A stretch of DNA of 38,517 nucleotides, taken from the NCBI GenBank assembly GCA_025351025.1, contig JANXWR010000134.1:1-38517 (forward strand), in the 5' to 3' direction. Below are positions 15,888 through 24,275 of this stretch, in pieces. Below the pieces are notes generated by a model that was not told where the DNA came from, ran no database searches, and saw only the letters and a list, made by a program, of their open reading frames with translations. The stretch is from Burkholderiales bacterium (GTDB taxonomy: Bacteria; Pseudomonadota; Gammaproteobacteria; Burkholderiales; Burkholderiaceae_C). The position numbers and the translations under genes were made by a program. The first letter of the stretch is position 1. Each line of letters opens with the position of its first letter.

Positions 15888-17093
15888 TTAGGCGCCGTGG
15901 CGTCCGATGATGGACACGGCGCAGACGTTCTGGTGCGGGTGGCCGCCGAGGTTCTCGGTCAGGCCGAGGTCGACGTGCGCCAGTTGGCGTTCGCCGGCCC
16001 GGCCCTGCAACTGCAGCCAGAGCTCGTAGACCATGCGCAGGCCCGACGCCCCGATCGGATGGCCGAAGCACTTGAGGCCGCCGTCGACGCCAATCGGCAA
16101 GGCGCCGTCGCGGTCGAAGACGCCGTCGAGCACATCGTGGATGACGCGGCCTGGTGCGCTGAAGCCGAGGTCTTCCATCGTCAACGCTTCGGCGATCGAG
16201 AAGCAGTCGTGGACCTCGGCCATCTGCAATTGCCGGCGCGGGTCGGTGATGCCGGCGGCGGCGTAGGCGCGCGCGCCGGCTTCTCGGGCGGTCGCGATGT
16301 GCGCGCCGTCCCAGCGTTGGAAGCCCGCTTCCTCGCCGTTGCTCACCGAGACTTCGAGCGCCTTGATCGTGATCAGCGCGGCGTCGGGGCGGAGCGCGCG
16401 CGCGATCTCGGGCGTGGTCAGGATCGCGCAGGCGGCGCCGTCGCTGACGCCGCTGCAGTCGAACAGGCCGAGCGGCGCCGCGATCGTCATCGCGTTCAGC
16501 ACGTCTTCTTCGGTGATCTTGTTGCGCAGGTGCGCCTTGGGATTCAGGGCCGCGTTGGCGTGGCTCTTGACCGAGATGTGCGCCATCGCGCGCTTCAGGT
16601 CGGCCATCGCGACGCCGTGCTTGGCGGCATATGCCGACGCCACTTGCGCGAAGGCGCCGGGCGCCGTCGAGTTGGGCAGCCACAGGTCGTTGGCGACGCC
16701 GCGCGTGCGCACCGGCAGGCCGCCGTAGCCGGTGTCCTTCAGCTTTTCGACGCCGAGCGCGAGGACGATGTCGTAGGCGCCTGAAGCGACGGCGTAGGCA
16801 GCGCCGCGCAGCGCCTCGGTGCCGGTGGCGCAGGCGTTCTCGACCCGCGTCGCGGCAATCCGCGGCAGGCGCAGGGCCTGGGCGAGCGGGCCGGCCGTCT
16901 TGCCGACGTTGTTCTCTTCGAGGCAGACACCGAACCATGCGGCCTCGATCTGCTTGATGCCGATGCCGGCATCGCCCAGCGCTTCGTTGAAGGCTTCGAG
17001 CATCAGGTCCTCTGGCCCGCAGTCCCAGCGCTCGCCGAAACGCGAGCAGCCCATGCCGACGATGGCGACCTTGTCGCGGATACCGGTGGCCAT
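15888..17093 (-). CDS. SCP2-type thiolase (acetyl-CoA acyltransferase family)
   Basis: Thiolase-fold protein of 401 aa of the lipid-transfer/SCP2 type, which commonly works with a DUF35 protein. The nucleophile Cys88 is present in NACATGTEALRGA, the His in EVHDCFSIAE, and the second Cys/His in CFGHPIGASG (Phe replacing the usual first Gly of CGGHP). It should therefore be a genuine thiolase rather than a Cys-less retro-aldolase of the Ltp type. Start ATG 17093 shares one base with the stop of the HMGS-like/DUF35 fusion (TGATG), so the two are translated together and probably form a complex. Expected role: CoA-dependent cleavage of the beta-ketoacyl-CoA produced after ring opening. Confidence 0.87.
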   Translation of the reverse strand: MATGIRDKVAIVGMGCSRFGERWDCGPEDLMLEAFNEALGDAGIGIKQIEAAWFGVCLEENNVGKTAGPLAQALRLPRIAATRVENACATGTEALRGAAYAVASGAYDIVLALGVEKLKDTGYGGLPVRTRGVANDLWLPNSTAPGAFAQVASAYAAKHGVAMADLKRAMAHISVKSHANAALNPKAHLRNKITEEDVLNAMTIAAPLGLFDCSGVSDGAACAILTTPEIARALRPDAALITIKALEVSVSNGEEAGFQRWDGAHIATAREAGARAYAAAGITDPRRQLQMAEVHDCFSIAEALTMEDLGFSAPGRVIHDVLDGVFDRDGALPIGVDGGLKCFGHPIGASGLRMVYELWLQLQGRAGERQLAHVDLGLTENLGGHPHQNVCAVSIIGRHGA

Positions 17094-18607
17094 CAGTTCT
17101 TCTCTTTAGCGAGGGAGGTGGCGCCTCGGACCGGTGTCGCTTTCCAGAAGTAGCGGCGAAAGCCCCGGTTGCGGTCGAACTCCTTGACCCGGTAGACCAT
17201 GCGCAAAGGCAGGCCGACGGCCAGCTCGCCGACGTCGGTGTCGGTGAATTCCATCAGCACCCGGCCGCCGCCCTCGAAGTCGATGTGGCCGAACTGGAAC
17301 GGCGGGTCGGGCGTATAGCCGAGGAAGTCGGTGGTGTGCGACATGACGTGCGCCGGCAGGTCGGCCAGGCTGGTCGTCTGCTGGGTGTCCTGGGTGCGGC
17401 ACTCGGGGTTCACGCACACACGCGTACGCGGGACCTGCACCGTGCCGCAGGCGCTGCATCGGCCGCCTTCGAAGCGCGATGCGCGCGCATGGTCGCGCCA
17501 GGCCGCGGTGAGCGCGGTCTTGTTGTCCATCTCGGCACGCATGCCCCAGGCCAGGTCGATCTGGCCGGTGAACGACAGGTACTTCAGGTAGTTGTTTTCC
17601 GGCTGACCGGCATCGGGCACGTCGCCGGGGCACGGCGCCGCCGTGCGGCGCAACAGCAACGCGTCGCAGCCGCTGCCAAAGGCAGCGACCATGATCAGGG
17701 CGCCCGGCGCGGCCGCGCGCAAGGCGATGTCGAGCATGGCCAGAGGCTGCGCGCTGCCCAGGTCGCCGACCGTGCCGTGCTCGGCCGAGACGACCGCGGC
17801 GGCGCCGATGCCGAGCCGCTTGGCGACGGCCTCGTTGACGCGCGCCAGCGGCGCCGGCATGACGAAGTGGGCGACGTCGGAGACGGCGACGCCGGCGTCG
17901 AGCAGGCACTGGCGGATCGTGCCTGCCGCAATCTTCATGTAGCCCTCGTCGCGCACCCAGCGCTCTTCCCAGGCGTATTCGTGATCGTGGCCGGTCTCGC
18001 GAAAGTGATCGACCAGGTCGGCATATTCGCTTCGGCTCGCCAGCAGCGTCGCGATCGCCGCACCGCTGCCGACGAGCGCGCCGGCGGCGCCATCGCCGAA
18101 GATCATTTCCTGGGCGCTCGCCGGCTGCGCGATGCGCCGCTCGGCGGCGAGCAGCATCTGCGTCGTGCTGCTGGCGGGGCGGCGCATTGCCGTCGCCAGC
18201 TCGGTGAGCGCGGCGCGGCCGCTCGAGGTCGCGTCGCGCAACACGGCCGAAGTGGCGAGGCCGAGCGCCGAGGCGACGATGCCGGCATTGAGCCGTTCGG
18301 CGAACGGCAAGGTGGTGGAGACCAGCGTCAGCTCTTCGGCCGCGACGGATGGGCTCGCACGCAGCAATTGCCGACCGGCCTCGACCGACATCGTCACGGT
18401 GTCTTCGTCCCAGTTCGCGATCGCGCGTCGGCCCTTGGCGAGCGAGCGCAGGCCGGGGGCCATCCACTGATGCCGGGCCAGCACTTCGCTGCGATCGAGG
18501 CGCAGCCGAGGCACGTAGCGGGTGGTGGCCAGCAGGCCGTGTTCCGCGGGTTCGTTCATGTCGGCGGGGGTCGGTACGGCAGGCGATGCATTCATGACGT
18601 GATACAT
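17093..18607 (-). CDS. HMG-CoA-synthase-like domain fused to DUF35 zinc-ribbon/OB domain
   Basis: 504 aa. Residues 25-320 have the HMG-CoA synthase/KAS III thiolase fold. The positions that align with the catalytic residues are not catalytic: Thr127 (DATSSGRAAL) instead of Cys, Pro251 (FVMPAPLAR) instead of the HQPN His, and Asp282 in place of Asn. Residues 340-500 are a DUF35 module: an ENNYLKYL linker helix, a four-Cys zinc ribbon (C384, C387, C398, C403) and an OB fold ending VYRVKEFDR. In archaeal and benzylsuccinate-type systems, DUF35 proteins bind thiolases and lend the CoA-binding surface. Here the fusion is joined by TGATG to the thiolase gene. It is probably a scaffold/CoA-delivery subunit. 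Two starts (18607, 18595) are possible and neither has a clear Shine-Dalgarno. Confidence 0.82.
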   Translation of the reverse strand: MYHVMNASPAVPTPADMNEPAEHGLLATTRYVPRLRLDRSEVLARHQWMAPGLRSLAKGRRAIANWDEDTVTMSVEAGRQLLRASPSVAAEELTLVSTTLPFAERLNAGIVASALGLATSAVLRDATSSGRAALTELATAMRRPASSTTQMLLAAERRIAQPASAQEMIFGDGAAGALVGSGAAIATLLASRSEYADLVDHFRETGHDHEYAWEERWVRDEGYMKIAAGTIRQCLLDAGVAVSDVAHFVMPAPLARVNEAVAKRLGIGAAAVVSAEHGTVGDLGSAQPLAMLDIALRAAAPGALIMVAAFGSGCDALLLRRTAAPCPGDVPDAGQPENNYLKYLSFTGQIDLAWGMRAEMDNKTALTAAWRDHARASRFEGGRCSACGTVQVPRTRVCVNPECRTQDTQQTTSLADLPAHVMSHTTDFLGYTPDPPFQFGHIDFEGGGRVLMEFTDTDVGELAVGLPLRMVYRVKEFDRNRGFRRYFWKATPVRGATSLAKEKN

Positions 18608-18616
18608 GATACGCTA
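18602..18616. promoter_or_regulatory. Possible operator half-site at the divergent C/D promoter region
   Basis: The 166-bp divergent gap 18608-18773 is otherwise GC-rich. Its left edge reads GATACATGATACGCTAGCG, overlapping the proposed first codon of the HMGS-like/DUF35 gene. It contains ATACGCTA, close to the CATACGGTA shared by the aliA and aliB promoters, and a near-direct repeat GATAC-AT-GATAC. No convincing -10/-35 pair was seen for the plus-strand SDR. The overlap with the annotated start suggests that translation may actually begin downstream. Weak evidence by itself. Confidence 0.25.
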
Positions 18617-18773
18617 GCGAACGATCAGACGACAACCTGTGGAGGGCGGCGCGCGCAGAGGGTTTTCCCCGGGGTGCGAGCGGTCCGTGAGGACACGGCG
18701 CTGCCTCCGGTCAGACACACTTTCGAATCCGCCGGGCCCCTCCCCACGTCCCGACACCGAGGAGAAAAAGACC

Positions 18774-19688
18774 ATGACCCGATTGCTGGAAGACAAGGTC
18801 GCGCTGATCACCGGCGGCGGTCGCGGCGTCGGCCGCGGCATCGCGCTGGCCATGGCGGAGGCCGGCGCCCGCGTCGTCGTCAACGACATCGGCGCGACGC
18901 TCGACGGCAAGCCCGGCGACGAGCAGCCGGCCCACGAAGTCGTGGCGCAGATCGAGAAGATGGGAGGCAAGGCGATCGTCGACGGCGGCTCCGTCGCCGA
19001 CTGGGGCGCCGCGCACAAGATGGTCGAGGCGGCGCTGAACGCCTTCGGCCGGATCGACATCGTCGTCAACAACGCCGGCATCCTGCGCGATGCGATGTTC
19101 CACCGCATGAGCGAGCCCGAGTTCGACGACGTCATCGCGGTTCACCTCAAGGGCAGCTTCAACGTCAGCCGCGCCGCGGCGCCGCATTTCAAGGCTCAGG
19201 GCAGCGGCTGCTACGTGCACATGACCTCGACCTCCGGCTTGATCGGCAATTTCGGCCAGGCCAACTACAGCGCCGCGAAGCTCGGCATCGTCGGCCTGTC
19301 GAAGTCGATCGCCCTCGACATGCAGCGGTTCGGCGTGCGTTCGAACTCGGTCGCGCCGTTCGCCTGGACGCGCATGATCGACTCGATCCCGAGCGAGACC
19401 GAAGAGCAGAAGAAGCGCGTCGAGGGCCTGAAGAAGCTCGTACCGGAACGCGTCGCCCCCTTCGTCGTCGGCCTCTGCGCCGACGCCGCCAGCGACGTGA
19501 CTGGCCAGATCTTCGGCGTGCGCAACAACGAGATCTTCCTGTTCAGCCAGCCACGGCCGATCCGCAGCGCCCATTGCGGCGACGGCTGGACGGCGCAGGG
19601 GGTGCTCGACACCGCGCTCCCGATGCTGCGCGCCGGCTTCTTCGGCCTGGAACGCTCGAGCGACGTCTTTACCTGGGATCCGGTGTAG
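18774..19688 (+). CDS. SDR of the peroxisomal MFE-2 (3-hydroxyacyl-CoA dehydrogenase) type
   Basis: 304-aa short-chain dehydrogenase resembling the dehydrogenase domain of multifunctional enzyme type 2/17-beta-HSD4. It has TGGGRGVGRGIA, an insert with GDEQPAHEV typical of this group, VNNAGILRD, Ser in TSTSGLIGNFG, YSAAK and the ANSVAP-like region SNSVAPFAWTRM. The C-terminal extension (residues 240-304) is longer than in classical SDRs, as in this subfamily. Family role: NAD-dependent oxidation of a 3-hydroxyacyl-CoA. ATG 18774 has GAGGAG upstream; the track start 18639 lacks support. It is divergent from block C and followed by 144 bp with the aliA promoter, so it is probably its own unit. 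Confidence 0.87.
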   Translation: MTRLLEDKVALITGGGRGVGRGIALAMAEAGARVVVNDIGATLDGKPGDEQPAHEVVAQIEKMGGKAIVDGGSVADWGAAHKMVEAALNAFGRIDIVVNNAGILRDAMFHRMSEPEFDDVIAVHLKGSFNVSRAAAPHFKAQGSGCYVHMTSTSGLIGNFGQANYSAAKLGIVGLSKSIALDMQRFGVRSNSVAPFAWTRMIDSIPSETEEQKKRVEGLKKLVPERVAPFVVGLCADAASDVTGQIFGVRNNEIFLFSQPRPIRSAHCGDGWTAQGVLDTALPMLRAGFFGLERSSDVFTWDPV

Positions 19689-19731
19689 ACGCCGGTGACA
19701 GTGGTCCGAGCAGGCCCCTAGGGTTTCTCCG

Positions 19732-19776
19732 TTGACGGGTGCAGGTCATCATCATCATAATACTTACCATACGGTA
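19732..19776 (+). promoter_or_regulatory. Sigma70-like promoter with palindromic operator before the aliA-liv-lipid operon
   Basis: TTGACG (19732-19737) and CATAAT (19756-19761) are separated by 18 bp, the clearest promoter in the window. Four bases after the -10 lies TACCATACGGTA (19765-19776), a 10/12 palindrome that would cover the transcription start, a repressor-like position. Its nine-base core CATACGGTA recurs exactly at 37081-37089 upstream of the AliB-like gene. The MarR regulator encoded at 36500 is a candidate binder. Confidence 0.55.
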
Positions 19777-19832
19777 GTGAACTAAATAGTCCGGCTGCGA
19801 TTGGCAAGGTCGGCGACCGCAGGAGACTCGGC

Positions 19833-21473
19833 ATGACGGTGCAGGCCTTCGACCTCGTTGCCCATGGGCGCGCGATGCGCGCCGGCGGCTTCTGGGTCGA
19901 CCGGACGATCGATGAATACCTCGTCGAGGCGATCGCGAGGACGCCCGGCAAGTCGGCCGTGATCGGCTACCGCGTCGACCGCCCGACGCCAACGCGCCTC
20001 AGCTATGCCGAGCTCGGCGACAAGGTGGCGCGGGCCGCCGCCGCTCTGCGCCGGCTCGGCGTCGGGCGGGGCGACGTCATCGCCGTGCAGCTGCCGAACT
20101 GGTGGGAGTTCGTGGTCGTGGCGCTGGCCGGCGGGCGGCTAGGGGCCGTCGTCAATCCGCTGATGCCGATCTTTCGCGAGCGCGAGCTCGGCTTCATGCT
20201 CGGCTTCGCCGAAGCCAAGGTTCTGGTCGTTCCCAGGCTGTTCCGCGGCTTCGGCCACGAGGCCATGGCCGCCGGCATGCGTGCCGATCTGCCCAAGCTC
20301 GAGCACCTGATCGTTGTCGATGGCGAGGGCGAGAACGCCTTCGAGCGCCTGCTTCTCAGTGGCGAGGATCGGGTCGAGGCGCCGGCCCGCCTCGCCGACT
20401 CGGCGCTGCAGCCGGGTGATCTCGCGGTGATGATGTTCACCTCGGGAACGACCGGCTCGCCCAAGGGCGTGATGCACACGTCGAACACCTTGATCGCCTG
20501 CACCAACTCGCTCAGCGGGCGGTTCCACCTGAGCAGCGACGACGTGATGCTCGCCTGCTCGCCGGTCGGCCACATGACCGGCTATGCGGCGGTGATGGTG
20601 CTGGCCGTCCGCCTTGGCGCCACCACCGTGCTGCAGGACGTCTGGGAGGTGAAGAGGGGCGTCACCATCATGGCCGACGAAGGCGTGACCTATACCGCCG
20701 CGTCGACGCCATTTCTGACCGACATCTGCGATGCGGTCGCTTCCGGCTCGCCACGGCCGTCCAGGCTGCGCTCGTTCCTGTGCGGCGGCGCGCCGATTCC
20801 GCCGGTGCTGATCGAGCGCGCGGCGCGCGAGCTCGACCTGAAGGTGTGCTCGCTCTGGGGCATGACCGAGTCGCTGTCGAGCACACTGACCGAGCCGGAG
20901 CGCGCCGCCGAGAAGTCGTCGACGACCGACGGCCGCGCCCTCGAAGGCGTCGACGTGCGCATCATCGATTTCGAAGGCAAGCCGCTGCCGCTCGGCGAGA
21001 CCGGGCGCCTGATGGTGCGCGGCGCGCAGCTCTTCGCTGGTTACTACAAGCGGCCCGACATCCCCACCTTCGACGCCGACGGCTGGTTCGATACCGGCGA
21101 CCTCGCCTACATGGACGGCGAGGGCTACATTCGCATCAACGGGCGGACCAAGGACGTGCTGATCCGCGGCGGCGAGAACGTGCCGGTGTTCGAGATCGAA
21201 AGTCTGTTGCACAAGCATCCGGCGGTGGCCGCGGCGGCGATCGTCGGCTATCCCGACGACCGGCTCGGCGAGCGGGCCTGTGCCTTCGTCGTGCTGCGGC
21301 ACGGAGCGAAGCTGGAGCTGGCCGACGTGCAGTCGTGGATGACCGAATCGAAGGTCGCCAAGCAGTATTGGCCGGAGCGCCTGGCGATCATCGACGACCT
21401 GCCGCGCACCCCCAGCGGCAAGGTCCAGAAGTTCAAGCTGCGCGAGCTCGCCGCCAACCCGTCGCCTACCTGA
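19833..21473 (+). CDS. aliA: Cyclic-acid CoA ligase (AliA/cyclohexanecarboxylate-CoA ligase-like)
   Basis: ANL-family acid-CoA ligase, 546 aa. Motifs: FTSGTTGSPKGVMH (P-loop), LWGMTES, WFDTGDLAYMDGEGY, INGRTKDVLIRGGENV (hinge) and the catalytic Lys in RTPSGKVQKFKLRE. The N-terminus (RAMRAGGFWVDRTIDEYL) has the form common in cyclohexanecarboxylate-CoA ligases (AliA), which start ring catabolism by making the CoA thioester. ATG 19833 is preceded by GCAGGAGA. It is the first gene of a 16.6-kb plus-strand run and shares a promoter motif with the AliB-like dehydrogenase at the far end. The assignment to an alicyclic acid rests on this resemblance and on badHI. Other cyclic or branched acids are possible. 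Confidence 0.82.
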   Translation: MTVQAFDLVAHGRAMRAGGFWVDRTIDEYLVEAIARTPGKSAVIGYRVDRPTPTRLSYAELGDKVARAAAALRRLGVGRGDVIAVQLPNWWEFVVVALAGGRLGAVVNPLMPIFRERELGFMLGFAEAKVLVVPRLFRGFGHEAMAAGMRADLPKLEHLIVVDGEGENAFERLLLSGEDRVEAPARLADSALQPGDLAVMMFTSGTTGSPKGVMHTSNTLIACTNSLSGRFHLSSDDVMLACSPVGHMTGYAAVMVLAVRLGATTVLQDVWEVKRGVTIMADEGVTYTAASTPFLTDICDAVASGSPRPSRLRSFLCGGAPIPPVLIERAARELDLKVCSLWGMTESLSSTLTEPERAAEKSSTTDGRALEGVDVRIIDFEGKPLPLGETGRLMVRGAQLFAGYYKRPDIPTFDADGWFDTGDLAYMDGEGYIRINGRTKDVLIRGGENVPVFEIESLLHKHPAVAAAAIVGYPDDRLGERACAFVVLRHGAKLELADVQSWMTESKVAKQYWPERLAIIDDLPRTPSGKVQKFKLRELAANPSPT

Positions 21474-21484
21474 TCGGGCAGCGA

Positions 21485-22318
21485 TTGAACAGCCCCGCGC
21501 CTGCCACCCCGGCCACGAGCGGTCGCGCCTCCGACACCGGTCTGGCGCTGTCGGTCGAGGGCGTCGACTTGCGCTTCGGCGGCATTCACGCCTTGCGCGG
21601 CGTCTCGTTCTCCGCGGCGCCCGGGCAGATCACGGCGGTGATCGGGCCCAACGGCGCGGGCAAGACCAGCGTCTTCAACACAATCTCGGGCTTCTACCGT
21701 CCTGCGGCCGGCCGCATCGTGCTCGGCGACGAAGACATCACCAACGTGCCGGTGCATGCACGGGCCGCGCGCGGCCTGGCGCGCACGTTCCAGAACATCG
21801 CCCTGTTTCGCGGCCTGACCGTGCTCGAGAACATCAAGCTCGGCGGCCACCACACGATGAAGGCCAACGTCTTTGCGGCGATGGGCTATCTGCGATCGGC
21901 GCGCGACGAGGAGATCGCCCTGCGCGAGGAGGTCGAGCGCAAGGTCATCAATTTCCTCGAGATCGATCACATCCGCCATCAGTCGGTCGATGCCTTGCCC
22001 TACGGCCTGCAAAAGCGCGTCGAGCTGGCGCGGGCGCTGGCGATGCGGCCGCGCGTGCTGCTGCTCGACGAGCCTGTCGCCGGCATGAACCGCGAAGAGA
22101 CCGAGGACATGGCCCGCTACATCCTCGACGTGCAGGAGGAGTGGGGCGTCACCGTGCTGCTGGTCGAGCACGACATGGGCATGGTGATGGACATCTCGAG
22201 TCACATCGCCGTGCTCAACTTCGGCGAGGTGATCGCCAGCGGCACGCCCGCCGAGGTACGCCGCCATCCGCAGGTGATCGAGGCTTACCTCGGCGCAGAT
22301 GCGGGAGTGGCCGCTTGA
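21485..22318 (+). CDS. livG: LIV-type ABC transporter ATP-binding protein (LivG)
   Basis: ATPase subunit, about 277 aa, of a branched-chain-amino-acid-type (HAAT family) importer. Walker A GPNGAGKTS, signature-like LPYGLQKRVELARAL, Walker B RVLLLDEPVAG and the H-loop LLVEHDMGMV are all present, and the tail ends HPQVIEAYLG as in LivG. The track ORF starts far upstream in the ligase. The likely start is TTG 21485, 12 bp after the aliA stop, with a weak GGGCAG; the N-terminal 20 residues are proline/alanine-rich and poorly conserved. The next gene overlaps its stop by 4 nt. With the neighbouring liv genes it should import a carboxylic acid rather than leucine, given the ligases on both sides. 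Confidence 0.88.
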   Translation: MNSPAPATPATSGRASDTGLALSVEGVDLRFGGIHALRGVSFSAAPGQITAVIGPNGAGKTSVFNTISGFYRPAAGRIVLGDEDITNVPVHARAARGLARTFQNIALFRGLTVLENIKLGGHHTMKANVFAAMGYLRSARDEEIALREEVERKVINFLEIDHIRHQSVDALPYGLQKRVELARALAMRPRVLLLDEPVAGMNREETEDMARYILDVQEEWGVTVLLVEHDMGMVMDISSHIAVLNFGEVIASGTPAEVRRHPQVIEAYLGADAGVAA

Positions 22319-23187
22319 GCGAGTTTCTCGAGTTCAGCCTGCTCGGCCTGTTGTCCGGTGGCGTGATGGCGCTGATCGCGCTCAGCTTCGTGCTCATCTA
22401 CAAGGGCACCGGCGTCGTCAACTTCGCGGTCGGCGAAGTGATGATGCTCGGCGCCTACATCTACTACGCCGGTGCGGTCACTTTCAGCCTCGCGCCCTGG
22501 CTCGCCTTTGTCATCGCCCTGGCTGTCATCGGCGTGTTCGCGATCGGCGTCGAGCGGGCGGTGCTGCGGCCGCTGTCGGGCCAGCCCGCGGTGTCGGTGC
22601 TGATGGCGACGATCGGCATCGCCAGCATCATCCACGGCAGCGTCGAGGCGATCTGGGGCGGCGACACGTTTTCGCCGCCGACGCTTTTGCCGCGCACGCC
22701 CGTGAACATGGGCGAGATCCTGATTCCCGGCACTGTGCTCGGCAACTTCGCGGTTGCCGCGGTGCTGATCGGCGCCTTCCTCGCCTTCTTCCGCTATTCG
22801 AAGACCGGCATCGCGCTTCGTGCCACGGCCAGCGACCCGGTCACCGCCGCCACGCTCGGCATCAACATCAACTATTCCCAGCGCCTGACCTGGGTCCTCT
22901 CGGGACTGGTCGGCACGGTGGCGGGCGTGCTCATCGCCAGCTCCGCGGGCCTCTCGCCCTTGCTGGCCTCGGCGGCGCTCAGCGTGTTCGCGGCGATCAT
23001 CCTCGGCGGCCTCGACAGCATCCTCGGCGCCATCGTCGCCAGCCTGCTGATCGGCTGGGTCGAGTCGGTTTCGGCCGGCTACCTGGGTGGCAAGTCGCGC
23101 GACGTCGTGCCCTACGTGGTGGTGCTGGCGATCCTCGTCGTCAAGCCCTACGGCATCTTCGGCACCCGAACCATCGAAAGGCTTTGA
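22315..23187 (+). CDS. livH: LIV-type ABC transporter permease (LivH)
   Basis: Inner-membrane permease, 290 aa, with about eight hydrophobic segments. Family signatures: LLSGGVMALIALSFVLIYKGTGVVNFA at the N-terminus, the cytoplasmic loop region YSKTGIALRATASDP that contacts the ATPase, and ILGGLDSILGAIVASLLIGWVE near the end. The start is TTG 22315, whose TTGA overlaps the livG stop, with GGGAG upstream; the ATG of the track ORF (22141) lies inside livG. Forms the transmembrane channel together with LivM. Confidence 0.9.
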   Translation: MSEFLEFSLLGLLSGGVMALIALSFVLIYKGTGVVNFAVGEVMMLGAYIYYAGAVTFSLAPWLAFVIALAVIGVFAIGVERAVLRPLSGQPAVSVLMATIGIASIIHGSVEAIWGGDTFSPPTLLPRTPVNMGEILIPGTVLGNFAVAAVLIGAFLAFFRYSKTGIALRATASDPVTAATLGININYSQRLTWVLSGLVGTVAGVLIASSAGLSPLLASAALSVFAAIILGGLDSILGAIVASLLIGWVESVSAGYLGGKSRDVVPYVVVLAILVVKPYGIFGTRTIERL

Positions 23188-23188
23188 G

Positions 23189-24229
23189 GTGCGCACCGGC
23201 GTCTTGCACGAATCCTTCGCTTCCGAGCAGAAGCTCTGGGAATCACCGACGACGCGCGTCTGGATGCTCGCGTTCACGGTCGGCCTGTTCTCGCTGCCGC
23301 TGTGGGGCGGCGACTACGTGCTGGCGATCGCCTGCATCGTCGGCATCCACGTGATCGCCACCGTGGGCCTGAACCTGACCACCGGCAACGCCGGCCTGAT
23401 CTCGCTCAGCCACGGCGCTTTTCTCGGCGTCGGCTGCTACACCGTCGCCTGGCTCGGCAAGCACGGCGTGCCGTTCTACATCACGCTGCCGGCGGCCGGC
23501 TTAGTGAGCGCCTTCCTCGGCGTCATCGTCGGCCTGCCGAGCCTGCGCGTGAAAGGCCTGTACCTGGCCATCGCCACGTTGGCGGCGCACTTCATCCTGA
23601 CCTTCGTCTTTCGCGAATGGGACAGCGTCACCGGGGGCGTGTCGGGCACCTCGATCCCGCGCGCCAACCTGTTCGGCTTCCAGTTCATCGGCGACGGGCG
23701 CAACTTCTACCTGATCTTCGCCTGCGCCTTCGTCATGGCGATCGGTGCGCGCAACCTCGGCCGCACCCACATCGGCCGCGCCCTGGTGGCGGTGCGCGAC
23801 CGCGACATCTCGGCCGAAATCCTCGGCGTGCACCTGTTGCGCACCAAGCTGCTGGCCTTCGCCGTCGGCGCCTTCTACGCCGGCGTCGCCGGCGGCCTGC
23901 TCGGCTACTTCTACGGCAACATCACGCCCGACTACTTCGTGCTGACGCTCTCGGTCTTCTACCTGGCGGCGGTGATCGTCGGCGGCCTGGGCACGGTGCT
24001 CGGCAGCGTGCTCGGCGCCGCCTTCATGACCTTCGTGCCCGAGCTCCTGCGCCTGCTCGCGCAGGCCAGCTCGGGCTGGTTTCCCGGCATCGCCGGGCTG
24101 GTGCTGCCGATGGGCCAGGTCGTCTTCGGCCTGCTCATCATCGTCTTTCTGATCTTCGAGCCGCACGGCCTGGCCGCCATCTGGGCGCGCGTGCGGCGTA
24201 CCTTCCATCTCTGGCCGTTTCGCACGTGA
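23189..24229 (+). CDS. livM: LIV-type ABC transporter permease (LivM)
   Basis: Second permease, 346 aa, with several hydrophobic helices. Recognisable features are GLNLTTGNAGLISLSHGAFLGVGCY, the EAA-like loop RTHIGRALVAVRDRDISAEILG and IVGGLGTVLGSVLGAAFM. The likely start is GTG 23189, one base after the livH stop, with AAAGG upstream; the track ATG at 23087 is inside livH. The N-terminus carries about 25 hydrophilic residues before the first helix. Works as a heterodimer with LivH. Confidence 0.9.
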   Translation: MRTGVLHESFASEQKLWESPTTRVWMLAFTVGLFSLPLWGGDYVLAIACIVGIHVIATVGLNLTTGNAGLISLSHGAFLGVGCYTVAWLGKHGVPFYITLPAAGLVSAFLGVIVGLPSLRVKGLYLAIATLAAHFILTFVFREWDSVTGGVSGTSIPRANLFGFQFIGDGRNFYLIFACAFVMAIGARNLGRTHIGRALVAVRDRDISAEILGVHLLRTKLLAFAVGAFYAGVAGGLLGYFYGNITPDYFVLTLSVFYLAAVIVGGLGTVLGSVLGAAFMTFVPELLRLLAQASSGWFPGIAGLVLPMGQVVFGLLIIVFLIFEPHGLAAIWARVRRTFHLWPFRT

Positions 24230-24275
24230 ACGGCGCGCCCGTCCGGAATTCTTTCGATCCCACAAGGAGACTCGC

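Noticed and set aside
15888-17093. Thiolase as a Cys-less retro-aldolase of the steroid Ltp type
   Set aside because: The nucleophilic Cys (NACATGTEAL) and the second Cys/His (CFGHPIG) are present, so true thiolase chemistry is more likely despite the DUF35 partner.
17285-19735. 816-codon plus-strand frame
   Set aside because: Spans the HMGS-like/DUF35 gene antisense and the MFE2-like SDR out of frame; the composition is typical of a shadow.
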